Source of the DNA: Deltaproteobacteria bacterium
Lineage (GTDB): Bacteria > Myxococcota_A > UBA796 > UBA2385
Assembly: GCA_015489145.1 (NCBI GenBank)
Contig: WGAH01000181.1
Location: 1 to 9,564 of the forward strand
Direction of reading: 5' to 3'
DNA: 9,564 nucleotides
Shown piece after piece: positions 1 to 6,787 of the stretch; position 1 is the stretch's first letter; every line of letters begins with the position of its first letter. A program made the position numbers and the translations under genes. Under the pieces are notes generated by a model, which was given only the letters and a program-made list of their open reading frames with translations, was not told the DNA's origin and did not search any database.

Positions 1-31
1 CCCCGTGCCCGTGATGCGCGGCTCGAACATG
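1..31 (-). CDS. Possible 5' end of a leftward gene, ketoacyl-ACP synthase III-like N-terminus (partial)
   Basis: Only ten codons are visible, reading MFEPRITGTG leftwards from ATG at 31 to the window edge. All ten third positions are G or C, like the real genes here, and the frame is open back to a TGA at 121-123, with this ATG as its only standard start. An N-terminal R-I-x-G-T-G stretch is how many FabH-type 3-oxoacyl-ACP synthase III proteins begin, but ten residues cannot establish a family. There is no convincing ribosome-binding site: the nearest AGGA lies about 14 bases upstream. The same DNA also reads as a lipoprotein-like signal peptide on the plus strand, which I consider less likely. 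The gene would lie downstream of the receptor gene on the same strand. Confidence 0.27.
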
Positions 32-335
32 CTGGTGGTGATGGTCCTGTTGGTGGCCTGCGGGCCGGACGCATCGCCTTCCGGGCCCCATCTCCATCCT
101 GCGCGGGCGAGACCGGGAATTCAAGGAGCGGGGGGCGAGCGTCCACCGGACGGCCCGCGCTCCCCGATCCTGCCGTTCAGCACGGCGAACCGGCCGTGTC
201 GGGCTCGGGCGCGCGCGGGTCCCGCGGGGGCCTGGAGCACGCGCGGGTCGAACCGCGGACTTGCCCGTTCCCATCGGCCTCCTCGCGGCCTGCCCGCCGC
301 GGGTGGAGGCGGGAGCGGCCTCCTCGACGGCGGTT

Positions 336-363
336 GTCCCAAGATGTCCCGGGACGCCGGGAC
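336..363. repeat. Nested inverted repeat GTCCC/GGGAC
   Basis: Two copies of GTCCC (336-340 and 346-350) are followed by two copies of GGGAC (351-355 and 359-363). The inner pair abuts to form the perfect 10-bp palindrome GTCCCGGGAC; the outer pair can close around it. It may be an operator-like site, a transcript hairpin or chance in GC-rich DNA. Confidence 0.4.
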
Positions 364-395
364 GAGGGGATCGCGCCGCCCGGCCCGGAGCCCGG

Positions 396-444
396 CCGGA
401 GGCCCGCGCTCCTCCCCCCGGAGGCCGGCGCTCGGCCGGCGCTC
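396..444. repeat. Short direct repeats, 11 and 22 bp period
   Basis: The 11-mer GGCCGGCGCTC occurs twice in perfect tandem at 423-433 and 434-444. A 16-mer at 396-411 (CCGGAGGCCCGCGCTC) recurs 22 bp later at 418-433 with one mismatch. The block ends 11 bp from the receptor stop codon. Such duplications suggest replication slippage in noncoding DNA. Confidence 0.6.
411..424 (-). terminator. Candidate terminator stem after the receptor gene
   Basis: CCTCC at 411-415 and GGAGG at 420-424 form a 5-bp all-but-one G/C stem with a 4-base loop, about 32 nt downstream of the leftward receptor stop. There is no run of T after it on the minus strand, so it is not a classic intrinsic terminator. It could help define the 3' end of the receptor transcript, or be incidental. 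Confidence 0.2.
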
Positions 445-455
445 CTGGGGCGGCG

Positions 456-2582
456 CTACAGCCGCGCCTCCAAGCCGACGACGATGGTGCGGCCCTCGCC
501 CTGGATGTCGTCGGGGTACTTCGCCACGGTGTTCCCCTGTTCGTCCACCGTGGTGGCGTTGGCGTCGTCGAGGCTGATCAGCTCCACGTAGTCGGTGTCG
601 AGCAGGTTGCGGACCGAGATGTCGGCGCTGAGCCGACCGCCGGCGAAGGGGCCGGTCGCCGCCGCGAGGTGCACCAGCGCGAAGGGCGCCCCGTCCCCGA
701 GGCCGCTGGCCGGGGTCCAGTCGGCCCGGGGGCGCAGGCTGTAGACGTCGAGCAGCGCCGACAGCCGCAGGGCGTCGGCCGCGGTCCAGGTGGCGCGGGC
801 GTGGGCCATGACCGGCGGGAACCCGTAGATCGGCCGGCCGGTGTCCACGTCGCGGGCGTCGGTGAAGCTGGCGCTGGCGTCGAGGTCGAGGGCGTCGGCC
901 TTCCAGCCCGCCTCCACCTCGCCGCCGAGGACCGTCGCGCCGCCGCGGTTCGTGTAGTAGTCGTCGCCCAGCGCCGGGTCGGGCTCGGTGGTCTTGGTGA
1001 TCTCGCGGTCGATGGTCGAGGCGAAGGCCGCGCCGCGCAGGTGCAGCCCCCCGGGCAGGCGCGTGCTGCCCTCCAGCTCGATCGTGTCGATCACCTCGGG
1101 CGAAAGGCCGGGGTTGCCGTTGGTGAACAGGTTGTTTCCCGCGTCGTCGGTGTCGACCTCCACCAACAGCTCGCGGGCGTTGGGCGCGCGGAAGGCGCGG
1201 CCGTAGAGCAGCTTGACCGCGCTGCCCTCGGCGGGGACGAACAGCAGGCCGGCCCGGGGGCTCGGAAAGGCCCCGAAGTAGCTGTGGGCGTCGAGGCGCA
1301 GCCCGCCGGTGGCCTCCAGCCACCAGCTCGCCGTCCAGGTGTGCTGGGCGAAGGCGTAGAGGTCCTGGATCCAGGCCGGCTCGGCGCGAAAGCCGCCGCT
1401 CACCGGGTCCGGGTCGAAGTCGACGTAGTAGACGTCCTCGAGGCGCACGACGTGGGTGGCCTCCACGCCGACGCCGCCGACGGTGGTGTGGGTGGGCAGG
1501 GGGTGCAGCTCGACCTCGACCCCGGCGCCGTAGCGCTCGCTGGTCTTGAGCGCCTGCACCAGCGTTCCCGTGAAGCGCGTCTCGGCCCCCGAGCCGGTGA
1601 GCGTCGTCTCGGGGTCGCCGAGGAAGGCGTAGGTGCCGGGGTTGTCGTAGCGCTGGGCGTAGAGCCAGGGCGAGAACCGGCCCATCGGGCCGAGGGAGAG
1701 GTCGTAGCGCGCCGACAGGAAGCGGTTGCGGTAGCGCAGGGCGTACTCGTCGGCGGACTGGAGCATCACGTCGAAGGGGTCGTCCTGGGCGTTGACGAAG
1801 TAGGTGTGGCGGTAGTCCACGAGGTCGGCCCGCGCCTGGAAGCCGCCGACGCGCAGCCGGAAGCCGGCGTTGAAGGCCCGGTGGGGATCGAGACCGGTGA
1901 CGTTGGCCCGGCCCTTGGGCGTCGTGTCCAGCCCGTCGCCGTCCCGGTCGAGGTAGCGGGCGAAGGCCCCGACCTCGATGGATCGGCCGCCGCGCTCGAT
2001 GCGGTCGGCGCTCACCGCCGCCATGCCCAGCCGACCGTCGTCGCCGACCGCCATGCGGGCGAATCCCCCCTGGAGGTCGTCGGCGCCGTAGGTCACGACG
2101 TTGATCACCCCGGCGAAGGCGTTGGTGCCGTAGATCGCCGAGCCCGGCCCCTTGATCACCTCGACCTGCTTGACGTCGACCAGCGGCAGGTAGTCGTCGA
2201 TGAAGGCGTGGGTGTAGATGCCGTCGTACCAGGGCACCCCGTCGACCAGCAGCAGGAACTTGTTGTTGTCGTCGCTGGTCACCCCGCGAAACCAGGCCAG
2301 CCCGCGCGACTCCTTGGAGACGGTGACGTAGATGCCCGGGATCTCGCGCAGCACGTCGGACAGCGTCCGGTAGCCCCGGGCGCGGATCTCGCTGTCGGTG
2401 ACGACGGTGACGATGGAGGGCGCCTGGTCGACGGTCTGGGCGTAGCGGCTCGCGACGGTGACCACGCGCTGCTCGGCGCGGAACAGCTCGGCCTCGTCGG
2501 GCTCGGAAAACGGGTCCACGGGCTCGGCGGCCCGGGCGCGGCCGGCCGCGAGCAGGACGAGGAGCAGGCTGGACGGGGACAT
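456..2582 (-). CDS. TonB-dependent outer-membrane receptor
   Basis: The 708-residue product is a ligand-gated outer-membrane barrel driven by TonB-ExbB-ExbD; its substrate cannot be told. Residues 1-18 look like a signal peptide with a likely cut after A-R-A. The plug domain spans about residues 50-165, with the family pattern APSIVTVV (54-61), LSDVLREIPGI (74-84), LLLVDGVPW (110-118) and VEVIKGPGSAIYGTNAFAGVIN (140-161, key residues K144, G145, P146, Y151, G152, N161). The remainder is barrel, and VRNLLDTDY near the C-terminus is typical of the last strands. Length is normal for the family. The start is the ATG at 2582, with GGGAG at 2589-2593 spaced 6 nt away; longer in-frame starts would bury the signal peptide. 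The n-region has no Lys or Arg and the last residue is Leu rather than the usual aromatic. The gene is divergent from RNase G, and no iron- or cobalamin-uptake genes are next to it. Confidence 0.95.
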   Translation of the reverse strand: MSPSSLLLVLLAAGRARAAEPVDPFSEPDEAELFRAEQRVVTVASRYAQTVDQAPSIVTVVTDSEIRARGYRTLSDVLREIPGIYVTVSKESRGLAWFRGVTSDDNNKFLLLVDGVPWYDGIYTHAFIDDYLPLVDVKQVEVIKGPGSAIYGTNAFAGVINVVTYGADDLQGGFARMAVGDDGRLGMAAVSADRIERGGRSIEVGAFARYLDRDGDGLDTTPKGRANVTGLDPHRAFNAGFRLRVGGFQARADLVDYRHTYFVNAQDDPFDVMLQSADEYALRYRNRFLSARYDLSLGPMGRFSPWLYAQRYDNPGTYAFLGDPETTLTGSGAETRFTGTLVQALKTSERYGAGVEVELHPLPTHTTVGGVGVEATHVVRLEDVYYVDFDPDPVSGGFRAEPAWIQDLYAFAQHTWTASWWLEATGGLRLDAHSYFGAFPSPRAGLLFVPAEGSAVKLLYGRAFRAPNARELLVEVDTDDAGNNLFTNGNPGLSPEVIDTIELEGSTRLPGGLHLRGAAFASTIDREITKTTEPDPALGDDYYTNRGGATVLGGEVEAGWKADALDLDASASFTDARDVDTGRPIYGFPPVMAHARATWTAADALRLSALLDVYSLRPRADWTPASGLGDGAPFALVHLAAATGPFAGGRLSADISVRNLLDTDYVELISLDDANATTVDEQGNTVAKYPDDIQGEGRTIVVGLEARL

Positions 2583-2699
2583 CGCGGGCTCCCGGAGGGG
2601 ATCGGGCCGGAACGGCCGCGCAGGCGCATCATCTACCACGCGCCGCCGGCAGGGAAGAGGCGGGCCCGGGGCCGCCCCGTTGACGGATGCGCGCCAACG

Positions 2700-2715
2700 T
2701 GGCACTTACGGTGCA
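2700..2715 (+). promoter_or_regulatory. Candidate sigma-54 (-24/-12) promoter
   Basis: The sequence TGGCACttacggTGCA matches the sigma-54 consensus TGGCAC-N5-TTGCA at 10 of 11 defined positions. The invariant GG (2701-2702) and GC (2713-2714) are separated by exactly 10 bp, as the family requires. It lies between genes and points towards RNase G, predicting a start near 2726. GCAC-N5-GTGC within it is also an inverted repeat, so it could instead be an operator. No enhancer-binding-protein gene is visible nearby. Confidence 0.42.
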
Positions 2716-2976
2716 TCGCGGTCGGCCTCGACCGCTCCGGCCCCGGCGGGCCGGCGGGCTTCCATCGCGCCGTCCCGGGCGCGCACCTCGCAGGAATCTC
2801 CGTGCGACCACTGGCGCACATCCCCCTTTCCACCCTTCACGACGCGGGCCTCCCGAGCGCCGGACCGCGCACCCTCCGTCCCCCGGCGGCCCGGCCCGCC
2901 GGCGGCGCCGCCTTCGCGCGCGCCCGGAGCCCGGTGCGCCCCCCGACGACGGCGCCCGACCGGAGCCGCGTCCACC

Positions 2977-2980
2977 GGAG
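2977..2980 (+). promoter_or_regulatory. Ribosome-binding site fixing the TTG start of RNase G
   Basis: GGAG sits 6 nt before TTG at 2987-2989. The residues that follow this TTG align with the beginning of RNase G proteins (an I-V-N-x-T-x-x-E-T-R-V-A-like opening), whereas the sequence before it does not. This decides the TTG over the upstream in-frame starts. Confidence 0.75.
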
Positions 2981-2986
2981 CACACC

Positions 2987-4507
2987 TTGGGCCACGAGAT
3001 CATCGTCAACCGTACCGGGAGGGAAACGCGGGTCGCCCTGATCGAGAACGGGCAGCTCGCCGAGCTGCACGTCGACCTCGGGGACAATCCGAGCCACGTC
3101 GGCAACGTCTACCTCGGCCGCGTGGTGCGCGTGCTTCCCGGCATGCAGGCGGCCTTCGTCGACATCGGCCTCGAGCGCGCCGCCTTCCTCTACGCCGGGG
3201 ACATCACCGAGAACGGCGGCCCCGACGAGGAAGCCGTCCTCGCCGACGACCCGGAGCTCACCGTCGCCGAGGCCCGGCCGCGGGCCCATCCCCCCTCGGG
3301 CCAGGCCAAGATCGAGGACCTCGTGCGCGAGGGGCAGGAGGTGCTCGTCCAGGTCGCCAAGGACCCGATCGGCACCAAGGGCGCCCGCATCACCACCCAC
3401 ATCACGCTCCCCGGCCGCTACATGGTCTTCATGCCCACCGTCGACCACGTGGGCATCTCGCGGCGCATCGACCGGGAGCGCACCCGCAGCCGCCTGCGCC
3501 GCTTCGTCGAGAAGCGCCGCCCGCCCGGGGCCGGGTTCATCGTCCGCACCGTCTGCGAGGGCCAGCCCACCGAGGCCCTCGAGCAGGACATGGACTACCT
3601 CGTCTCCCTCTGGAAGCGCATCCAGGAGGCCCGCACCACCCGCAAGGCCCCGGCGCTGCTGCACGCCGACCTCGGCCTGGTGCTCAAGGTCGTGCGCGAC
3701 ACCTTCACCGCCGAGGTGGACCGCATGGTGATCGACGACCCGCGCATCTACGAAGAGGTGCGGGCCTTCATGCAGGACTTCCTGCCCAACCTCGTCGACC
3801 GGGTCCACCTGCACCGCGGTCCCGAGCCGATCTTCGACACCTTCGGCATCGAGACCGAGATCACCCGCAGCCTCGGCAGCAAGGTCTGGCTCAAGAGCGG
3901 CGGCTACCTGATCATCGACCAGACCGAGGCGCTCACCGCCATCGACGTCAACTCGGGCAAGTACGTCGGCCACTCCTCCCTCGAGGACACCACCCTCGCG
4001 ATCAACCTCGAGGCGGTCAAGGAAATCGTCTACCAGCTCCGCCTCCGCAACATCGGCGGCATCATCGTCCTCGACCTCATCGACATGGAGAAGGCCGCCA
4101 ACCGGGAGCGGGTCTACCGGGCCCTCGAGGAGGAGCTCCGCAAGGACCGCGCCCGCACCAACGTCCTCAAGATCAGCGAGCTGGGCCTGGTCGAGATGAC
4201 GCGCAAGCGCGTGCAGGACGACCTGATCCGCACGATCTCCGAGCCCTGCGAGTACTGCTCCGGGCGCGGCTACACGCGCTCGCGCACCACGGTGACCTAC
4301 GACATCCTGCGCGAGGTGCGGCGGGTCGCCAACAAGGCGCCGGCCGGCAAGCCGATCTTCGTCAACGCCAACCCCGCCATCGCCGACCTGCTCTACGGCG
4401 ACGAGCTGCCCAGCCTCGAGGAGACCGAGAAGGCCCTGAACCGCCAGGTCGTCGTGCGGGCCATGGGCGGCTACCACATCGAGCGCTACGAGGTGTACCC
4501 GGGGTAG
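2987..4507 (+). CDS. rng: RNase E/G family endoribonuclease (RNase G-like)
   Basis: The 506-residue enzyme is a cytoplasmic, 5'-end-sensitive endoribonuclease acting in rRNA maturation and mRNA decay. An N-terminal S1 RNA-binding domain begins near residue 37 (GNVYLGRVVRVLPGMQAAFVDIG, 39-61, key residues G39, G44, R45, P51, G52, F57, D59). The DNase I-like catalytic domain carries D320 (AIDVNSG) and D363 (VLDLIDM); their 43-residue spacing equals that of E. coli RNase E D303 and D346. C421 and C424 (CEYC) form the Zn-link, again at the E. coli spacing of 58 from the second Asp. There is no long disordered C-terminal degradosome scaffold, so it is of RNase G rather than RNase E type. Between about residues 75 and 105 the S1 domain carries an acidic, Pro/Ala-rich insertion. 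A 62-bp gap separates it from recD2. TTG is a weak start and may limit synthesis. Confidence 0.94.
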   Translation: MGHEIIVNRTGRETRVALIENGQLAELHVDLGDNPSHVGNVYLGRVVRVLPGMQAAFVDIGLERAAFLYAGDITENGGPDEEAVLADDPELTVAEARPRAHPPSGQAKIEDLVREGQEVLVQVAKDPIGTKGARITTHITLPGRYMVFMPTVDHVGISRRIDRERTRSRLRRFVEKRRPPGAGFIVRTVCEGQPTEALEQDMDYLVSLWKRIQEARTTRKAPALLHADLGLVLKVVRDTFTAEVDRMVIDDPRIYEEVRAFMQDFLPNLVDRVHLHRGPEPIFDTFGIETEITRSLGSKVWLKSGGYLIIDQTEALTAIDVNSGKYVGHSSLEDTTLAINLEAVKEIVYQLRLRNIGGIIVLDLIDMEKAANRERVYRALEEELRKDRARTNVLKISELGLVEMTRKRVQDDLIRTISEPCEYCSGRGYTRSRTTVTYDILREVRRVANKAPAGKPIFVNANPAIADLLYGDELPSLEETEKALNRQVVVRAMGGYHIERYEVYPG

Positions 4508-4564
4508 CCCCTCGGTGCCCTCCTGGCAGGGCCCTCCTGGTAGGATCGCCCGGTCGCCGAGGGG
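4508..4564 (+). promoter_or_regulatory. Inverted repeat that could mask the recD2 ribosome-binding site
   Basis: CCCCTCGG (4508-4515) starts right after the RNase G stop and is the exact reverse complement of CCGAGGGG (4557-4564); a G-U and a G-C pair can extend the stem inwards. The 3' arm contains GAGG (4559-4562), which lies 7 nt before the recD2 GTG. In mRNA the stem would close this site. A ribosome finishing RNase G would cover the 5' arm and could open it, coupling the two genes. No T-run follows, which argues against a terminator. Confidence 0.5.
4517..4544 (+). repeat. 14-bp tandem duplication in the RNase G-recD2 gap
   Basis: GCCCTCCTGGCAGG (4517-4530) is followed directly by GCCCTCCTGGTAGG (4531-4544), differing at one base. 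Each copy contains CCTCC, complementary to the GGAGG at 4563-4567 in front of recD2. The first copy can also fold locally as GCCCT/AGGGC (4517-4532). Confidence 0.7.
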
Positions 4565-4569
4565 AGGTC

Positions 4570-6741
4570 GTGGGTTTCGAGCGCGCCGAATCCGGGCAGG
4601 TCGCCGGCGAGCTCGTCGGCTTCACCTTCCAGTCGCCCGACGGCGGCTACGCGGTGGCCCGCCTCCGGGGCGACGACGGGGGCACCTTCACCGCCGTGGG
4701 GCCCCTCGCCCACGTCCTCGAAGGCCAGCACGTCCGCCTCGACGGGGCCTGGGAGCGCCACCCGAGCTACGGCCGGCAGTTCCGGGCGCGGAGCGTGCTC
4801 GTCGAGGACCCGCGCACGATCGCCGGCCTGGAGCGCTACCTCGCCAGCGGGGCGGTCAAGGGCCTCGGCCCCACCATCGCCCGCCGGGTGGTCGAGCGCT
4901 TCGGCCTCGACACCCTGCGCGTCATCGAGCACGAGCCCGAGCGCCTGCTCGAGGTGCCCGGCCTCGGGCGCAAGCGCCTCGCCGAGATCCGCGCCCACTG
5001 GGCCCGCGACCAGGGGCAGCGCGAGGTGATGGCCACCCTGCGGGGCCACGGCATCGGCCAGGCCCTCGCCCTGGCCATCGCCGAGCGCTACGGCGACGAC
5101 GCCCTGTCGGTGGTCACCCGCGACCCCTACCGCCTGGCCGACGAGGTCGAGCGCGTCGGCTTCCGCACCGCCGACCGCATCGCCCGCGCCCAGGGCATCG
5201 GCCCCGACGATCCCCGGCGCGCCGAGGCCGCCCTGGGCTGGCTGCTCCGCCAGGCCGAGGGCGAGGGCCACTGCTTCCTGCCCGAGGGCGAGCTGGTGCG
5301 CCGGGCCGTCGAGCTGGAGGTGCCCGAGGCCGGCGCCCGCGAGGCCCTCGAGCGCCTCGCCGGCCAGGGCCGCCTCGTGCGCCACCCGGCCCCCGACCCG
5401 GACAGCCGCCCGGTGTACCGGCCGGTGATGGAGCGCCGCGAGGCCCGGGTGGCCCGCGCCCTCGCCGCCCTCGCCCGCCACGTCCGACCCGCCGCCGCCG
5501 AGGCGATGGTGGACGCCGTCGCCCGGGCCCGGGGCATCGCGCTGGGCGCCGACCAGCGCCGCGCCGTCCGCACGGCCCTGTCCCACGGGGTGAGCGTGAT
5601 CACCGGCGGACCCGGCACCGGCAAGACCACGATCGTGCAGGTGATCCTCGAGGCCGCCGGGCGCATGGCCGAGCGCTGGCTGCTCGCCGCCCCCACCGGC
5701 CGGGCCGCCCGGCGCCTCGCCGAGACCACCGGCGCCGACGCGCGCACGGTGCACCGCCTCCTCGAGTACAACGGCCGCACCGGCCGCTTCGACCGGGACC
5801 GCCGCAATCCCCTCGAAGCCGACGGCATCCTCGTCGACGAGGCCAGCATGGTGGACCTGCCGCTCATGGCCGCCCTGCTCGCGGCGGTGCCCGAGGGCTG
5901 CCGCCTCGTCCTCGTCGGCGACGCCGACCAGCTCCCCAGCGTGGGCCCCGGCCGGGTCCTCGCCGACGTGATCGCCAGCGGCGCCGTCCCCGTCGCCACC
6001 CTCACCGAGGTCCACCGGCAGGCCGAGGGCTCGGGCATCGTCCGCAACGCCCGGCGGGTGCTGTCCGGCCGCCGCCCCGTCAGCGCCGAGCGCGACCCGG
6101 AGGCCACCGCCCGCGACTTCTTCGTCGTCCCCCGCACCGACCCCCTCGAAGCGGTCGCCACCCTCCTCGAGATCGTGCGCAACCGGCTGCCGCGCCTCGG
6201 CTTCGACCCCCGCCGGGACGTGCAGGTGCTCGCGCCGATGCACGCCGGGCCCCTCGGCACCCGGGCCCTCAACGAGCGCCTGCGGGCGGTGCTCAACCCC
6301 TCCGGCCCCGAGCTCGCGCGGGGCGAGCGCCTCTTCCGCGAGGGCGACCGGGTGATCCAGGTCCGCAACGACTACGACCACGACGTGTTCAACGGCGACA
6401 CCGGCCGGGTGCTCGCCGTGCGCGACGGCGCGGTGGTGATCAACTTCGACGGCCGCCTCGTCGAGGTGAGCGGCAGCCGCCTCGACCAGGTCGAGCCCGC
6501 CTGGTGCATCAGCATCCACAAGAGCCAGGGCAGCGAGTACCCGGCCGCCGTCGTCGTGCTGCACACCGCCCACCGCCTCATGCTGCGGCGCAACCTGCTC
6601 TACACCGCGATGACCCGCGCCCGGCGCTTCTGCTGCGTCGTCGGCCACCCCGACGCCCTCGGCATCGCCGTCGCCACCCCCGGCGGCGACGAGCGCTGGA
6701 CCCGGCTGGCCGACCGGCTGCGGGAGGCGGCGGGGGCGTGA
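4570..6741 (+). CDS. recD2: RecD2-type ATP-dependent 5'-3' DNA helicase
   Basis: The 723-residue protein is a superfamily 1B helicase of the RecD2 (YrrC) family, which acts in DNA repair and replication-fork maintenance independently of RecBC. The N-terminus has the RecD2-specific OB-like region (about 8-85), then paired helix-hairpin-helix motifs (KGLG 97-100; VPGLG 129-133). Helicase motifs are in order: Walker A GGPGTGKTT with K352; DEASM with D423 and E424; GDADQLPS at 450-457; TEVHRQ; an SH3-like segment near 595-620; HKSQG at 650-654; and YTAMTRARR at 678-686 with the arginine finger. Length is close to that of known RecD2 proteins, and the HhH/OB front part separates it from RecD of RecBCD and from TraA relaxases. 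The GTG start has GAGG at 4559-4562; the stronger-looking GGAGG at 4563-4567 is only 2 nt away. It appears intact and probably cotranscribed with RNase G. Confidence 0.95.
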   Translation: MGFERAESGQVAGELVGFTFQSPDGGYAVARLRGDDGGTFTAVGPLAHVLEGQHVRLDGAWERHPSYGRQFRARSVLVEDPRTIAGLERYLASGAVKGLGPTIARRVVERFGLDTLRVIEHEPERLLEVPGLGRKRLAEIRAHWARDQGQREVMATLRGHGIGQALALAIAERYGDDALSVVTRDPYRLADEVERVGFRTADRIARAQGIGPDDPRRAEAALGWLLRQAEGEGHCFLPEGELVRRAVELEVPEAGAREALERLAGQGRLVRHPAPDPDSRPVYRPVMERREARVARALAALARHVRPAAAEAMVDAVARARGIALGADQRRAVRTALSHGVSVITGGPGTGKTTIVQVILEAAGRMAERWLLAAPTGRAARRLAETTGADARTVHRLLEYNGRTGRFDRDRRNPLEADGILVDEASMVDLPLMAALLAAVPEGCRLVLVGDADQLPSVGPGRVLADVIASGAVPVATLTEVHRQAEGSGIVRNARRVLSGRRPVSAERDPEATARDFFVVPRTDPLEAVATLLEIVRNRLPRLGFDPRRDVQVLAPMHAGPLGTRALNERLRAVLNPSGPELARGERLFREGDRVIQVRNDYDHDVFNGDTGRVLAVRDGAVVINFDGRLVEVSGSRLDQVEPAWCISIHKSQGSEYPAAVVVLHTAHRLMLRRNLLYTAMTRARRFCCVVGHPDALGIAVATPGGDERWTRLADRLREAAGA

Positions 6742-6776
6742 GTTGCGCGCGTCGGCCCGGCGGGGCAGGTTGAAGC

Positions 6777-6782
6777 GGGAGG
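6777..6782 (+). promoter_or_regulatory. Ribosome-binding site fixing the lipoprotein start
   Basis: GGGAGG ends 5 nt before GTG at 6788. A longer reading from TTG at 6743 has no comparable site and would place an Arg-rich stretch ahead of the hydrophobic segment, pushing the lipobox Cys from residue 16 to residue 31. Confidence 0.75.
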
Positions 6783-6787
6783 CTGCC

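Larger units (their letters stand above)
32..455. other. Noncoding, hairpin- and repeat-rich intergenic region
   Basis: No reading frame here shows family similarity or the strong third-position G/C bias of the neighbouring genes; frames that are open run on as Pro/Arg/Gly/Ala-rich sequence. It holds a perfect 6-bp stem with a 6-base loop (CACGGC at 181-186 against GCCGTG at 193-198), a nested GTCCC/GGGAC inverted repeat (336-363), and direct repeats and a short stem near the end of the receptor gene (396-444). It would serve as 3' region for the receptor gene and 5' region for the possible gene at the left edge. I recognise no promoter with confidence. Confidence 0.6.
2583..2986. other. Divergent intergenic region between receptor and RNase G genes
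   Basis: This 404-bp gap must carry promoters for both directions. It holds a -24/-12-type element on the plus strand (2700-2715), an inverted repeat GTGCG-N8-CGCAC (2802-2819), and the ribosome-binding sites of both flanking genes. Frames through it are open only because of the GC content; the plus-strand extension ahead of RNase G is Pro/Arg/Ala-rich and unlike the RNase E/G family. If transcription starts about 12 bp after the -12 element, the RNase G leader would be about 260 nt. I see no riboswitch or small-RNA gene that I recognise. Confidence 0.6.

Noticed and set aside
181..198. CACGGC/GCCGTG stem-loop as a terminator or small RNA
   Set aside because: No T-run on either side and no promoter; mentioned only as part of the intergenic region.
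5..577. Plus-strand frame starting with a lipoprotein-like signal peptide (LVVMVLLVACG)
   Set aside because: The lipobox-like start is attractive, but from about position 77 the G/C third-position bias fades, the rest is Pro/Arg/Gly-rich, and the frame runs into the antisense of the receptor gene.
2628..2635. TAGATGAT on the minus strand as a -10 box for the receptor
   Set aside because: The position would suit a 5' leader of about 40 nt, but no recognisable -35 accompanies it, so it is too weak to annotate.
2680..2708. TTGACG at 2680-2685 as a sigma-70 -35 box
   Set aside because: No acceptable -10 hexamer occurs 16-19 bp downstream; the overlapping -24/-12 match is better.
2687..2986. 100-residue N-terminal extension of RNase G
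   Set aside because: Pro/Arg-rich without homology to the family, and the well-spaced GGAG before TTG 2987 supports the shorter protein.
261..3041. Long plus-strand open frame (926 codons) antisense to the receptor
   Set aside because: Its product is Val/Gly/Ala/Glu-rich without family motifs, while the minus strand encodes an intact TonB receptor. It is open because stops are rare in this GC-rich DNA.
4517..4532. GCCCT/AGGGC hairpin as an intrinsic terminator after RNase G
   Set aside because: Stem of only 5 bp and no following T-run.
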